Source: an uncultured Clostridia bacterium (GTDB lineage Bacteria > Bacillota > Clostridia > Christensenellales > Aristaeellaceae). From it: DNA of 64,000 bases. Made by a program: the position numbers and the translations under genes. Position 1 is the first letter of the stretch. Every line of letters begins with the position of its first letter. The stretch lies in contig CAKTXZ010000010.1 in assembly GCA_934632155.1 (NCBI GenBank), positions 42,318 to 106,317 of the forward strand. Reading direction: 5' to 3'. Below the pieces are notes generated by a model. It was not told where the DNA came from. It worked only from the letters and a program-made list of their open reading frames with translations, and did no database searches. Shown here piece by piece: positions 1-6,966 of this stretch.

Positions 1-115
1 ACTGCCGGCCGTTGAGCGAATAATGGAAGCAGATATAATGAATATCGCGTCCCTTGAGATGCTCGGCGCTCAGATCGGCGGTGGAACAGCAGCTCAGCAC
101 ATAGTTTCCGTTCAT
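1..115 (-). CDS. DegV family protein, N-terminal fragment (cut by window edge)
   Basis: The first 38 codons are visible, starting MNGNYVLSCCSTADLSAEHL and running off the left edge. The early Ser-Thr-Ala-Asp-Leu stretch followed by a short basic and aromatic segment is typical of the first strand and loop of DegV proteins, which bind a fatty acid and act as FakB-like carriers for fatty-acid kinase. The ATG lies about 8 bases after a clear AAAGGAG site. The gene is on the same strand as the upstream TetR gene, 154 bases away. The family call rests on this short N-terminus only. Confidence 0.6.
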   Translation of the reverse strand, partial: MNGNYVLSCCSTADLSAEHLKGRDIHYICFHYSLNGRQ

Positions 116-174
116 GGTATCAACTCCTTTTCCCGTCATGCGGCCTGTATTTCAGCCTGAGTTATTGATGTATA

Positions 175-196
175 AACGCCTTGAAGCGTTTTAGTC
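175..196 (-). terminator. Weak hairpin downstream of tetR-type gene
   Basis: On the minus strand AAACGC pairs with GCGTTT across a short loop and is followed by TTTATAC. It lies between the TetR stop and the DegV start. The stem is only six base pairs, so this is a possible weak terminator. Confidence 0.3.
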
Positions 197-269
197 TGTC
201 CAAAGTCGCAGCCGAGCCTGCGGGATGCAATGAAGATTGCTCAGCCCTTTATTGCTGCATGGCGCGCGC

Positions 270-917
270 TTATTGCGCCGTATCGCCCGCCGGCGCTTCG
301 CCGCGCCACAGGCCGACCTGATAGGCGATCAGCCGCCGGCGGTGCTCCGGCTGGCTCAGCCGCCCCTGCGGATAGCCCACAAGCGAAAGCGTTAAATCCA
401 GCAGCATTACGGAATCAAGAAATTCCGCCGCGCTCTGATAATCTATCGGGCGTATTTCCCCGCGCGCGGCATATTCCGCCAGCAGCTGCGGAAACCACGC
501 CTGCCGCGCCTTCAGTTCATCCCGAAGCGCGGGGTTGGCGATCAGCTCGCGAATTTCAGCCTCCTGCAGAAAAATGCGAAGCACGTCCATATGCCGCTGC
601 GCAATTCGGGTAATATCCTGATACAGCGCCTCGAGCATTTCTTCGATGGGCAAGTGCGAAAACGAATCGTTCTCCGCGTTCAGCTCCGCCACGAGCTGCG
701 CGATGTCTTCGCGAATGATTTCATTCATCAGTTCGCCCTTGCCGCCGGGAAAGTAATGGTACAGCAGGCCGTCCGCCACGCCCATTTTCCGGCAAATGGC
801 ATGAACCGAGGTTTGCCTGTAGCCGTTCAGGGCGAAAAGCGCCAGCGCCGTATCCAGCATCCGTCGACGGCTTTCCTGCGCCTGCTCCTGCCGCTTGGTT
901 CCCTTTTGCGCGTCCAC
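270..917 (-). CDS. TetR/AcrR family transcriptional regulator
   Basis: A repressor-type regulator of about 215 residues. The N-terminal part has the TetR helix-turn-helix: RRRMLDTALALFALNGYRQT, then the recognition region with VADGLLYHYFPGGKGEL. The C-terminal half is an all-helical ligand domain with no recognisable specificity. I chose the GTG at 917 because GGAAGGGGG sits just before it; the frame stays open to a GTG at 947 that has no good ribosome site. A TTGACA-17-TATAAT promoter lies just upstream with dyad sequence after the -10, which suggests autoregulation. The target genes are not evident; the nearest same-strand gene is the DegV-like gene. Confidence 0.85.
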   Translation of the reverse strand: MDAQKGTKRQEQAQESRRRMLDTALALFALNGYRQTSVHAICRKMGVADGLLYHYFPGGKGELMNEIIREDIAQLVAELNAENDSFSHLPIEEMLEALYQDITRIAQRHMDVLRIFLQEAEIRELIANPALRDELKARQAWFPQLLAEYAARGEIRPIDYQSAAEFLDSVMLLDLTLSLVGYPQGRLSQPEHRRRLIAYQVGLWRGEAPAGDTAQ

Positions 918-943
918 GCCGCCGCCCCCTTCCGCTGGCTGAA

Positions 944-969
944 TCACCGTTCAGTGAAGCTTGGTTCAA
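944..969. promoter_or_regulatory. Possible TetR operator (dyad sequence)
   Basis: Just downstream of the -10 box are overlapping dyads: TGAA-6-TTCA, TTCA-1-TGAA and TCAC-6-GTGA. This is the usual place for an autoregulatory TetR operator. The site is inferred from position and symmetry only. Confidence 0.4.
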
Positions 970-973
970 TCGC

Positions 974-1002
974 ATTATAGACGCTTGCCTTGAGCGTGTC
1001 AA
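974..1002 (-). promoter_or_regulatory. Consensus sigma-A promoter of the TetR gene
   Basis: Reading the minus strand, TTGACA (1002-997) is followed by 17 bases and then TATAAT (979-974). Both hexamers are perfect matches. Transcription runs toward the TetR start at 917. Confidence 0.85.
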
Positions 1003-1065
1003 TGCCTGCCATATTTTCAACATATTTTTGAAAAGCAGCGTGCCGGGGCAGGATGAAAGCGCGCC

Positions 1066-1091
1066 AAAAGCGGCGGGCGCTTCGGCCCGCA
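1066..1091 (-). terminator. Possible terminator after the 52-residue small gene
   Basis: GCGGGC and GCCCGC form a GC-rich stem followed on the minus strand by a CTTTT tract. It lies about 95 bases past the stop of the small gene at 1187. The T-run is short. Confidence 0.35.
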
Positions 1092-1186
1092 GGCCTTGTC
1101 GACCGGCGGGGCGAAGCGCCTGCGTATTGGGTTGTTTGCTTTTCAAGGAGGGCCGGGCGCGCGTCCTTTCCCGCCCCTGCGCGGCG

Positions 1187-1345
1187 CTACAGGTCGTCCG
1201 CGTCCTGTGTGGGCATGTCGTCGTCCGGGTCCTTGGGCGTGCCGGTGTAGCTGCCCAGCACGTCGCTGTTGCTTTCGCGGCTGAGCAGCGCGAATACGCC
1301 GCGCCTTTCCCAGCGGCGGTTCTTTGCGTTCTTTTCCTTTTCCAT
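1187..1345 (-). CDS. Small acidic hypothetical protein, 52 residues
   Basis: A short gene starting at ATG 1345 after a strong GGAGGTGAT ribosome site. The product has a basic first third (MEKEKNAKNRRWERR), a central SNSDVLGSYTGTP segment and an acidic tail ending in QDADDL. It has no signal peptide or membrane segment. From memory, proteins of this size with a DVxGSYTGTP core and an acidic DADDL end recur in Clostridia, but I cannot name a function. The bias toward C or G at third positions and the good ribosome site support it being real. It is oriented away from the coiled-coil gene at 1511. Confidence 0.7.
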   Translation of the reverse strand: MEKEKNAKNRRWERRGVFALLSRESNSDVLGSYTGTPKDPDDDMPTQDADDL

Positions 1346-1510
1346 GATGGATCACCTCCGCGGATAGTTTTCCCCGCGCGCAGGAAAATCATGTCGACAC
1401 GGGGGAATGTGGCATAATTTTTCCCAATTTGCAGGAGAAGCCGGAAAGCCGTCGAATATCCCAAATGATTATGGCGCAACGCCGCATCACAAAAAAGGAG
1501 TGTTTGAATC

Positions 1511-2404
1511 ATGAAAAAAAGCGTACTGTTCATCCTGCTGGCAATCCTGCTGGCCGCCGCGGTGGTTATCGGCGTATTGGCCGGCCAAAAAGCCAATGTC
1601 TCCAAGGAATATGCCGCCTATCAGGATGAAATGACCAAGAAATACGACGCGCTGAACGAAGAACTGACCGCCGGCAAGGCGGACGCCGCCGCTCTGAAGA
1701 CGGATCTGGAAGCGGCGCAGACGGCGCTTGCCGAAAAGCAGGCCGCGCTGGAAGCGGCGCAAGCCGAACTGAACGCCGCGAAGAAGGCGCAGGAGGACGC
1801 CGCCGCCACGGCCGCCGCGCTGCTCAAGGAAACGAAGGACGCCGCCGCCAAGGAGCTGGAAGCGGTCAAGAAAGCCGCCGCCGCCCTGCAGGCGGAGCTT
1901 GAGGAAAAGCTGGCCAACGCCCAGAAGACGTCGGACGCCGCCGCGACCGAGCTGGAAAAGAGCAAGGCGGACGCCGCCGCCGCGCTCAAGAACGCGGTTG
2001 ACGCCGCTGCCAAGGAGCTGGAAGCGGCGAAGACGGGCGCGGAACAGCTTCTGGCTGATGCGAAAGCTGATGCCGAGGCAAAGCTGACCGAAGCCAAGAA
2101 AGCCGCCGCGAAGGCGCTGGAGGAAGCCAAGGAAGCCGGCGCGAAGGCGCTGGAGGAAGCCAAGGAAGCCGGCGCGAAGGCGCTGGAGGAAGCCAAGGAA
2201 GCCGTCGCCAAGCTGACCGCCGAAAAGGCCGAGCTGCAGGAAAAGCTCGAAGCGGTGTATAAGCAGCTGGCCGAGGCCATTGCCAAGCTGCCTGCGGACG
2301 TGATCGCCCAAATTCCCGCCGAAGTGACCGGCATGATCCCGGAAGAGGTAATCGCCCTGCTGCCCGCGGACGTCGCCGCCCTGCTGCCCGCAGACGCGAA
2401 CTGA
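1511..2404 (+). CDS. Membrane-anchored Ala/Glu/Lys-rich coiled-coil protein
   Basis: A protein of 297 residues with one N-terminal hydrophobic segment (residues 4-25, no clear signal cleavage site) followed by about 220 residues of almost uninterrupted helix rich in Ala, Glu and Lys, predicted as coiled coil. It includes an 11-residue unit (KALEEAKEAGA) repeated three times and encoded by a 33-base tandem repeat. The last 45 residues change character to about five short LPADV/IPAEV-like repeats. A strong AAAAAAGGAG site precedes the ATG. It is probably an envelope-anchored spacer or scaffold. I see no catalytic motif. Low-complexity helices of this sort attract false matches to apolipoprotein or LEA families. 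Confidence 0.75.
   Translation: MKKSVLFILLAILLAAAVVIGVLAGQKANVSKEYAAYQDEMTKKYDALNEELTAGKADAAALKTDLEAAQTALAEKQAALEAAQAELNAAKKAQEDAAATAAALLKETKDAAAKELEAVKKAAAALQAELEEKLANAQKTSDAAATELEKSKADAAAALKNAVDAAAKELEAAKTGAEQLLADAKADAEAKLTEAKKAAAKALEEAKEAGAKALEEAKEAGAKALEEAKEAVAKLTAEKAELQEKLEAVYKQLAEAIAKLPADVIAQIPAEVTGMIPEEVIALLPADVAALLPADAN
2111..2209 (+). repeat. 33-bp tandem repeat inside the coiled-coil gene
   Basis: Three copies of a 33-base unit beginning AAGGCGCTGGAGGAAGCC start at 2111, 2144 and 2177; the third differs near its end. The repeat keeps the reading frame and adds 11 residues per copy, so copy number could vary between strains. Confidence 0.9.
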
Positions 2405-2480
2405 CGACGCGATTCCTGCCGTTTTCAAGCTGAAATGCGGCCAGCCGTGAAGCGCATTCCGGCTTCGGCTCAGGCAACGA

Positions 2481-2690
2481 GGGAAAATGTGCCCGCGCCG
2501 CGTTCTGCGTTTTTGACACGCTCCATGCAGGGTGAAGGGCTTCATCCCGCATGGCAAGGCAGCGAAAATGATTTTTTCGCACAAGCGCTTCGAAAAATCT
2601 CTTTGCCTGTCAGCCAAAGTCATGCAACGCGAATCAAGCGCTGTCCGCCCTTCCCTGCATCTCGCAGGCTCGGCCGCAGCTTTTTTGACA
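2481..2690 (+). ncRNA. Repeat family A copy 1: structured element ending in a T-run
   Basis: This segment aligns along its length with 33511-33727 and 57857-58055. The order is: GGG...CCC start, TTTTTGAC-type box, CCATGC/GCATGG hairpin, AAAATGAT box, second long hairpin (GATTTTTtCG...CGAAAAATC), third hairpin (TTGC...GCAA), a TGCATC box, and a final GCAGC followed by TTTTTTGAC. The stems are kept while the bases change between copies. No coding pattern is shared. It could be a small RNA ending in a terminator or a MITE-like element. It sits in an 835-base stretch (2405-3239) in which I see no convincing gene. Confidence 0.55.
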
Positions 2691-2813
2691 ACCTGACCGC
2701 AGCGCCGCCGCGTTGGCTGCGCGGGGGAAAAGGAGCAAGCGGATGCCGCGGTTTGAGTTGAAAACAGGGGAAGACCGTACCGCTGAAGAAAGCAATAACG
2801 TCCAAAACATCTA

Positions 2814-2859
2814 CGGGAGGGGATGCCTGCAGCGTCAGGCGTTTCCCCTCCCGTTTTTT
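2814..2859 (+). terminator. Strong intrinsic terminator without an obvious gene before it
   Basis: GGGAGGGGA and TTTCCCCTCCC pair around an inner TGCCTG/CAGGCG stem, followed by GTTTTTT. The nearest clear plus-strand gene ends 410 bases upstream, so it ends either that transcript or an unrecognised small RNA. An open frame starting at 2742 with a good AAAAGGAG site runs through the terminator and is not supported as a gene. Confidence 0.8.
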
Positions 2860-3239
2860 CAAAGCGTCGCTTTACAGCCGCGACGCTGCTTGGCCAAGAC
2901 CCATAAGGACGCGGGCGATGCGGCGGCGTATCCGCTTCCTTTTCTTCCGATGCGGCGTGTGCGTTGTTCAGGCGCGGCAGAGCGCCGCTTCCGGCATCGT
3001 TTTCCCGGCCGTCCCATGGCCGCCCGGCGTGCCTGCCGCTTTACAAATACAGAGTGCTCCAACTGCAAGACCGGTTCAAGGGGCTTGCAGCCGAATGCCG
3101 TCAAAAGCGTTTTTCGACAGTCTGAAGCCGCGCCCCTTCACACGAAAAGAGGCGCGGTTGCTGTATATAACGTATGCCGCAAGGCATTGTATGCGGGGCC
3201 GTCAAGCCGGCGGTTATCGCAGAGCGTATTACGCGCGCT

Positions 3240-3581
3240 TTATTTCAGCCATGCCGACCACGCCGCCTCGTCCGCGCCCAGCGTTACCTGATCGCCGTTG
3301 CGAACGATGGGCAGCCGCATCAGCTTTGGGTTTTGCAGCAGGCAATCCGCAATATACGCCGCGTCGTCCGTATGCGCCACGGGGTGGGACAGCGCGTCCG
3401 GGTTCTGCCTGTCTACAAGGCTTTGCGCGCCGAGCCGCCGCACGAAAAGCGCCATTTCACGCTGCCCCAGCTTATGCTTTTTCAGATCGAGCAGCTGATA
3501 GGGCACGCGCCGCTCCTTGAAGAAGCGTTCCGCCTTTTGCACGTCAAAATTTCTTTTCAACGCATAAATCTGAATGCTCAC
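3240..3581 (-). CDS. ArsC/Spx-like thioredoxin-fold protein lacking the catalytic Cys
   Basis: A protein of 113 residues with the arsenate-reductase-like fold: an N-terminal strand (IQIYALKRNFDVQKAERFF), then VPYQLLDLKK, a helical insert, and PKLMRLPIVRNGDQVTLG near the C-terminus. Active ArsC/Spx members have a Cys in the loop after the first strand; here that loop reads ALKRNFD and has no Cys. It is therefore probably a redox-inactive adaptor or a diverged member, not an arsenate reductase. The GTG start overlaps the rsfS stop (GTGA), so the two are translationally coupled. It is the last gene of the nadD-yqeK/rsfS operon. Confidence 0.75.
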   Translation of the reverse strand: MSIQIYALKRNFDVQKAERFFKERRVPYQLLDLKKHKLGQREMALFVRRLGAQSLVDRQNPDALSHPVAHTDDAAYIADCLLQNPKLMRLPIVRNGDQVTLGADEAAWSAWLK

Positions 3582-3946
3582 GGCTGCTCCTCATCCTCGG
3601 CAAAGGGCAAGGCGAGGCGGTTGGAGCCATCCTCCCACAGCCTTTCCAGATGATAGAACTGACGATCCTCCGGGTGGAAAATATGCACCAGCACCGCGCC
3701 GTAATCCAGCACAATCCAGCGCCCCTCGAGCGCGCCCTCCTTCGCGCGAAGCGCTACGCCCTCCATTGCCAGCGCGTCGTCCACGTCGTCCGCCAGCGCC
3801 TTGACCTGCAGCGCCGAGCGTCCCGTCGCGATGACCATGTAATCCGTAATGACCGTCAGATGCCCCACATGCAGCACCGTAATATCCTGCGCCTTTTTGT
3901 CGTAGAGAATTTTGGCGATCCTGAGCGCCAGACTGGCCTGATCCAT
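3578..3946 (-). CDS. rsfS: Ribosome silencing factor RsfS (YbeB/iojap family)
   Basis: This protein of 122 residues is normal length for RsfS, which binds uL14 on the large ribosomal subunit and blocks subunit joining when nutrients are scarce. The family pattern is clear: KAQDITVLHVG, ITDYMVIATGRS, EGVALRAKEG, RWIVLDYGAVLVHIF and REFYHLERLW-like (here RQFYHLERLW). A strong AAGGAGGAGATGAA site precedes the ATG. It lies 23 bases after nadD-yqeK, a gene order common in Firmicutes. Confidence 0.95.
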   Translation of the reverse strand: MDQASLALRIAKILYDKKAQDITVLHVGHLTVITDYMVIATGRSALQVKALADDVDDALAMEGVALRAKEGALEGRWIVLDYGAVLVHIFHPEDRQFYHLERLWEDGSNRLALPFAEDEEQP

Positions 3947-3969
3947 TTCATCTCCTCCTTATATACTCT

Positions 3970-5151
3970 TTACGGCCTGCCCGCTTGGCAGAGCCATTGT
4001 TTTTCCTGCGGGGTTAATATGCCCTCCAAATACGTGCAGGTTTCCTCCGCAATCGGGAAAAAGGGACGGTTTGTCGTTTCCAGAAACGCGCGCGTCTGGT
4101 ACAGGGAATAAAGCGCCGCCGCCGGCAGCGATTTTTCCGCCAGCGCGCGAATTTGCGCCAGCCCGTCGTAATCCTCGCGCCCGGGCTCGGTCGCGTCCGC
4201 GACAAAAACGCAAAGCTCCAGCCTGCTCATGCCCGGACGGCCGACGGTATGGCTGCGAATGGCGCTGAGCACGTCCTCGTCGTGCACGCCGAAGCGTTCC
4301 CGCGCGATATACGCGCCCACCGGGCCGTGCAGCATCGCGCCGGAGGACAAAAATTCCTTACAATCGGTCAGGCAATTCTCCCGCGCAATCTGGGCCATCG
4401 CCGCCAGCGGCATGCCCTTCGCGCAGTCGTGCAAGAGCCCGGCCAGCGCCGCCTTCTGCACCGGCGCGCCGTGCAGCGCCGCCAGCCGCACCGCTTCCCG
4501 CCGAACGCCCAGCGTATGCCGGAAGCGGCGCGGGTTCATCATGGTTTTCAGCTGCGGTTCAAAATTTGGCTGATAAAGGCCGCGCTGCGCCATATAGCAC
4601 AGCACGCGCAACGGCAGCCCGGGCGCGTCTTCATACTGCGCGGTACGCGCACGGATGATCGTGGCGGAATAGGGCACCTGCGCGCCGTCCAGCATCGTTA
4701 CCCGCGCGCCCGCCTCGCGCGCCCGCTCCAGCGCAGTTTGCGCGTCCACGCCCGCGCGCGGAAAGCACAGGAAATCACACAACGAAAACAGCTTGTCCGC
4801 CTCGCGCCAATAGGGCAGCGTGGGCAGCTTATCCGCGCCGAGAATCAGCGTAAAGCGCGCGTCGGGGTATTGCCTGCGCAGCACGTGCAGGGTTTCCACG
4901 GTATACTGCGCCGCGCCCTGTCCGCCCGCCTCCGAAAGCAGCAGCCCCGGCTCGTCTGCAATGGCCAAGCGGCACATCGCCATCCTGTCGGCAATATCCG
5001 CCGCCGGCCTGCGGTGCGCAGGCTGCGCCATCGGCAGCAGCAGCACCTTGTCCAGTACGCATTGCTTCAGCGCCTGTCGCGCCAGCGCCAAATGCCCCTC
5101 ATGAATCGGGTCAAACGTCCCGCCCAGTACGCCCAGTCGCCGCAACTTCAA
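3970..5151 (-). CDS. nadD: NadD nicotinate-nucleotide adenylyltransferase fused to YqeK HD hydrolase
   Basis: The protein has 393 residues and two domains. Residues 1-195 are NadD, which adenylates nicotinate mononucleotide in NAD synthesis: GGTFDPIHEGHLALA carries the nucleotidyl-transfer GTFDPxH motif, and the C-terminal PYSATIIRA-like motif is present. Residues 205-393 are YqeK, an HD-domain Ap4A symmetrical hydrolase: FRHTLGV, the HDCAK metal motif, and a later HGPVG and SAIRSHTVG. In most Firmicutes these are two adjacent genes. The frame begins with TTG at 5151 after GGAG; a second TTG two codons later also fits. rsfS and the ArsC-like gene follow. Confidence 0.93.
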   Translation of the reverse strand: MKLRRLGVLGGTFDPIHEGHLALARQALKQCVLDKVLLLPMAQPAHRRPAADIADRMAMCRLAIADEPGLLLSEAGGQGAAQYTVETLHVLRRQYPDARFTLILGADKLPTLPYWREADKLFSLCDFLCFPRAGVDAQTALERAREAGARVTMLDGAQVPYSATIIRARTAQYEDAPGLPLRVLCYMAQRGLYQPNFEPQLKTMMNPRRFRHTLGVRREAVRLAALHGAPVQKAALAGLLHDCAKGMPLAAMAQIARENCLTDCKEFLSSGAMLHGPVGAYIARERFGVHDEDVLSAIRSHTVGRPGMSRLELCVFVADATEPGREDYDGLAQIRALAEKSLPAAALYSLYQTRAFLETTNRPFFPIAEETCTYLEGILTPQEKQWLCQAGRP

Positions 5152-5166
5152 TCATCTCCTGATGAT

Positions 5167-5195
5167 AGTATAGCGCATTTTGGGCATTCTGAAAA
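5167..5195 (-). promoter_or_regulatory. Probable promoter of the nadD-yqeK operon
   Basis: On the minus strand TTTTCA, a 17-base spacer and TATACT precede the start codon. The -10 is good and the -35 is weak. It lies in the 84-base divergent region shared with the membrane gene at 5236. Confidence 0.45.
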
Positions 5196-5235
5196 GACGG
5201 AGAAGCAAGAAAATTGTCTTTTCGGGGGGATGCGC

Positions 5236-6063
5236 ATGCAGGAATACCTTCACCGTTCCCGGCTGGGCATGGCGCTGGACGAGCTGGGCTTTCATCTGGC
5301 GGCGCTGATTGCGTGCTTGGGCTGGTTTTGCCTGCTGTGGGGCGTACGCCTGCCTGCGCTGGCGGCGGGCGGCGCGCTGTTTACGCTGCTGACGCTATTG
5401 CGCAATCGCGCGCGCACACGGCGGCTACATCGCCGGGAGGCGCGGCTGCGGGTACGCATCGGCGGGGAAATGGCGCTTGAGCGGCTGATTACGGCGCCGC
5501 TTGAGCGCGCACAGTTTGAAATCGCGCTGCTGCTATCCATGCAGGAGCCCATGACGCTGCTGCAAACCGACGAGACGGGCACGCTCTGCCGGCTGAAAAA
5601 CGAAACGGTGCTGCTTACCTTCGCGGCGCATCCGCTGCAAACCGCGCTGGACGACGGCGCAGTACTCGCATGCCAGCGCGCCGCCCGCGTTCGTCGTGCC
5701 GACCGCGCCATTCTCTGCCTTCCCTGCCCCTTGAGCGACGCCGCCCGCGCACAGGCCGAGCTTACGCCGCGCGTTTCCTTTCTGTCCAAGGAGCGCTTGA
5801 TTGCCCTGCTGGGCGCGGCCAACCCCGCCTCCGACGCGCAGCTGGTCGCTCTCGGCGCACGCCGAAAGCGTAAAGCGCCCGCCCGGCGCTGGCTGCGCAG
5901 TTTCATTCGCCGCGAGGTTTCGGCGCGCTACGCCTTCTACGGCGCGCTCCTGCTGAGTCTGTATCAGCTGGCCCCGCTGCCCGCCTACGCCCTGCCGGGC
6001 TGCATTTGCCTTGTACTCGCCGCCGCCTGCCACTGCCGCCCCGCAGAAAAGGAAACCCTGTGA
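5236..6063 (+). CDS. Hypothetical membrane protein
   Basis: A protein of 275 residues with two hydrophobic helices near the N-terminus (about 20-55) and a pair near the C-terminus (about 230-265). Between them is a soluble domain with conserved-looking strands (LQTDETGTLCRLKNETVLLTF, RADRAILCLPCPLS) and a helix ending in SKERLIALLG. The middle domain loosely resembles the restriction-endonuclease-like folds found in some bacterial membrane proteins, but I cannot show the D-ExK core, so no function is given. The start is the ATG at 5236; an in-frame ATG at 5230 touches its GGGGGG site. It diverges from nadD. Confidence 0.7.
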   Translation: MQEYLHRSRLGMALDELGFHLAALIACLGWFCLLWGVRLPALAAGGALFTLLTLLRNRARTRRLHRREARLRVRIGGEMALERLITAPLERAQFEIALLLSMQEPMTLLQTDETGTLCRLKNETVLLTFAAHPLQTALDDGAVLACQRAARVRRADRAILCLPCPLSDAARAQAELTPRVSFLSKERLIALLGAANPASDAQLVALGARRKRKAPARRWLRSFIRREVSARYAFYGALLLSLYQLAPLPAYALPGCICLVLAAACHCRPAEKETL

Positions 6064-6085
6064 CCGGGTAAAAAACGCCAAAGAC

Positions 6086-6235
6086 CCCGGCGGGCAGGGA
6101 CGTTTCTCCGTGCCCTCAATCGTCGGCTAGCTTTCTGCCGTTCGCAATACTTCTTTGGGGATAGCTTCTCTGCCTGCGAAAGAACACCCGGAGGCCTCCG
6201 GCGGGCAGGGATTTCATCCCTGCACCCAGTAGCGG
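6086..6235. repeat. Pair of related CGGCGGGCAGGGA hairpins
   Basis: The 13-base sequence CGGCGGGCAGGGA occurs at 6088 and 6199, each time opening a hairpin: GGGCAGGGA...TCCGTGCCC at the first and GCAGGGAT-TTC-ATCCCTGC at the second. The sequence between them shows no gene. They are probably two copies of one small palindromic intergenic element. Confidence 0.6.
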
Positions 6236-6336
6236 ACAAAATAGTGTAGTATAGCAAACAATGTGCCGCAGTAACTCCGTATACCGCTGTGAATTGAATT
6301 TGCAGCAGCCTGAATTCGTGAAATAATATACACAAA

Positions 6337-6464
6337 CCCGTGTGCGGGGCGGCGAACGCCGCCAACCGGATTTTCAATGAAAATCCGGGCAAAACGAAAA
6401 AGGCTGACCGAAGGGAAAAAGTATTTTCCCTCGGCAGCCTTTTCGTTTGCGTACCGCACACGGG
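6337..6464. repeat. Nested palindrome: 11-bp outer stem enclosing three hairpins
   Basis: CCCGTGTGCGG (6337-6347) pairs perfectly with CCGCACACGGG (6454-6464). Inside are three hairpins in a row: GGCGGCG/CGCCGCC at 6348-6363, CCGGATTTTCA/TGAAAATCCGG at 6366-6388, and a long one at 6392-6448 (AAACGAAAAGGCTG arm against CAGCC-TTTTCGTTT). The whole folds as a four-way junction of 128 nt in either strand. It could be a structured RNA, a MITE-like element or a bidirectional transcription block. Confidence 0.65.
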
Positions 6465-6491
6465 GAATCTTACGTGCGTAAAGTTATCCTG

Positions 6492-6534
6492 CGCATACAG
6501 AATAATCTGCGAGTGTTGGGCGATTCTGTATGCG
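6492..6534. repeat. 12-bp perfect inverted repeat
   Basis: CGCATACAGAAT at 6492-6503 and ATTCTGTATGCG at 6523-6534 are perfect inverted copies separated by 19 bases. They could be a protein-binding dyad or the ends of a tiny element. No adjacent gene makes the role clear. Confidence 0.6.
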
Positions 6535-6572
6535 AAAATCGATTGAAAGCTACAGACTTTGTGTGTTCGCAT

Positions 6573-6786
6573 GGCGCATCGCGCAGAAACAATCGGCTTA
6601 CCTTGTTCCGTATCATTGCGGAAAAGGGTCAAGGGGCGAAGTCCCTTGCCGGGGCGCGGGGCGGGAGCCCCGCAAGCGCGGCGCATCGCGCAGAAGCAAT
6701 TGACATGCCTTGTTCTGCATCATTGCGGAAAAGGGTCAAGGGGCAAACGCCCCTTGCCGGGGTTCGGGGCGGGAGCCCCGCAAGCG
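6573..6786. repeat. Two 107-bp direct repeats, each with GC-rich hairpins
   Basis: Unit one starts at 6573 (GGCGCATCGCGCAGAA) and unit two at 6680. They are very similar and differ at scattered bases. Each contains CAAGGGGC...GCCCCTTG-type and CGGGGC-GGGA-GCCCCG hairpins in a row. The changes in the first hairpin (GGGGCGAAGTCCC against GGGGCAAACGCCCC) alter the stem somewhat. Most of 6064-6966 is made of such elements and I see no gene there. Confidence 0.75.
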
Positions 6787-6966
6787 CGGCGTGCAGCGGG
6801 TGCGTGTTCTCGTCCCACACCGCTGCGGAGCAAGAGCGCGGGGCGGGAGGATGGTTGAAGCGGTAAATATTCCCGCACGAATTGAACAAGAAATTACTCG
6901 GCACACCCCGTACATGGAGTATAGCGCAGGGGGGGAAAGACCCGAGAACGCGCGGCGCCGGGATGC

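Noticed and set aside
2742..3291. Plus-strand frame starting MPRFELKTGEDR after AAAAGGAG
   Set aside because: The frame runs through the strong terminator at 2814-2859 and turns into Arg/Cys-rich sequence; at most a leader peptide of about 25 residues could be real.
6064..6966. Protein-coding genes in the repeat-rich gap
   Set aside because: Open frames of 60-140 codons here cross hairpins and direct repeats and repeat their own sequence (for example RKRVKGQ and GGSPASAA twice), showing they come from the 107-bp repeats.
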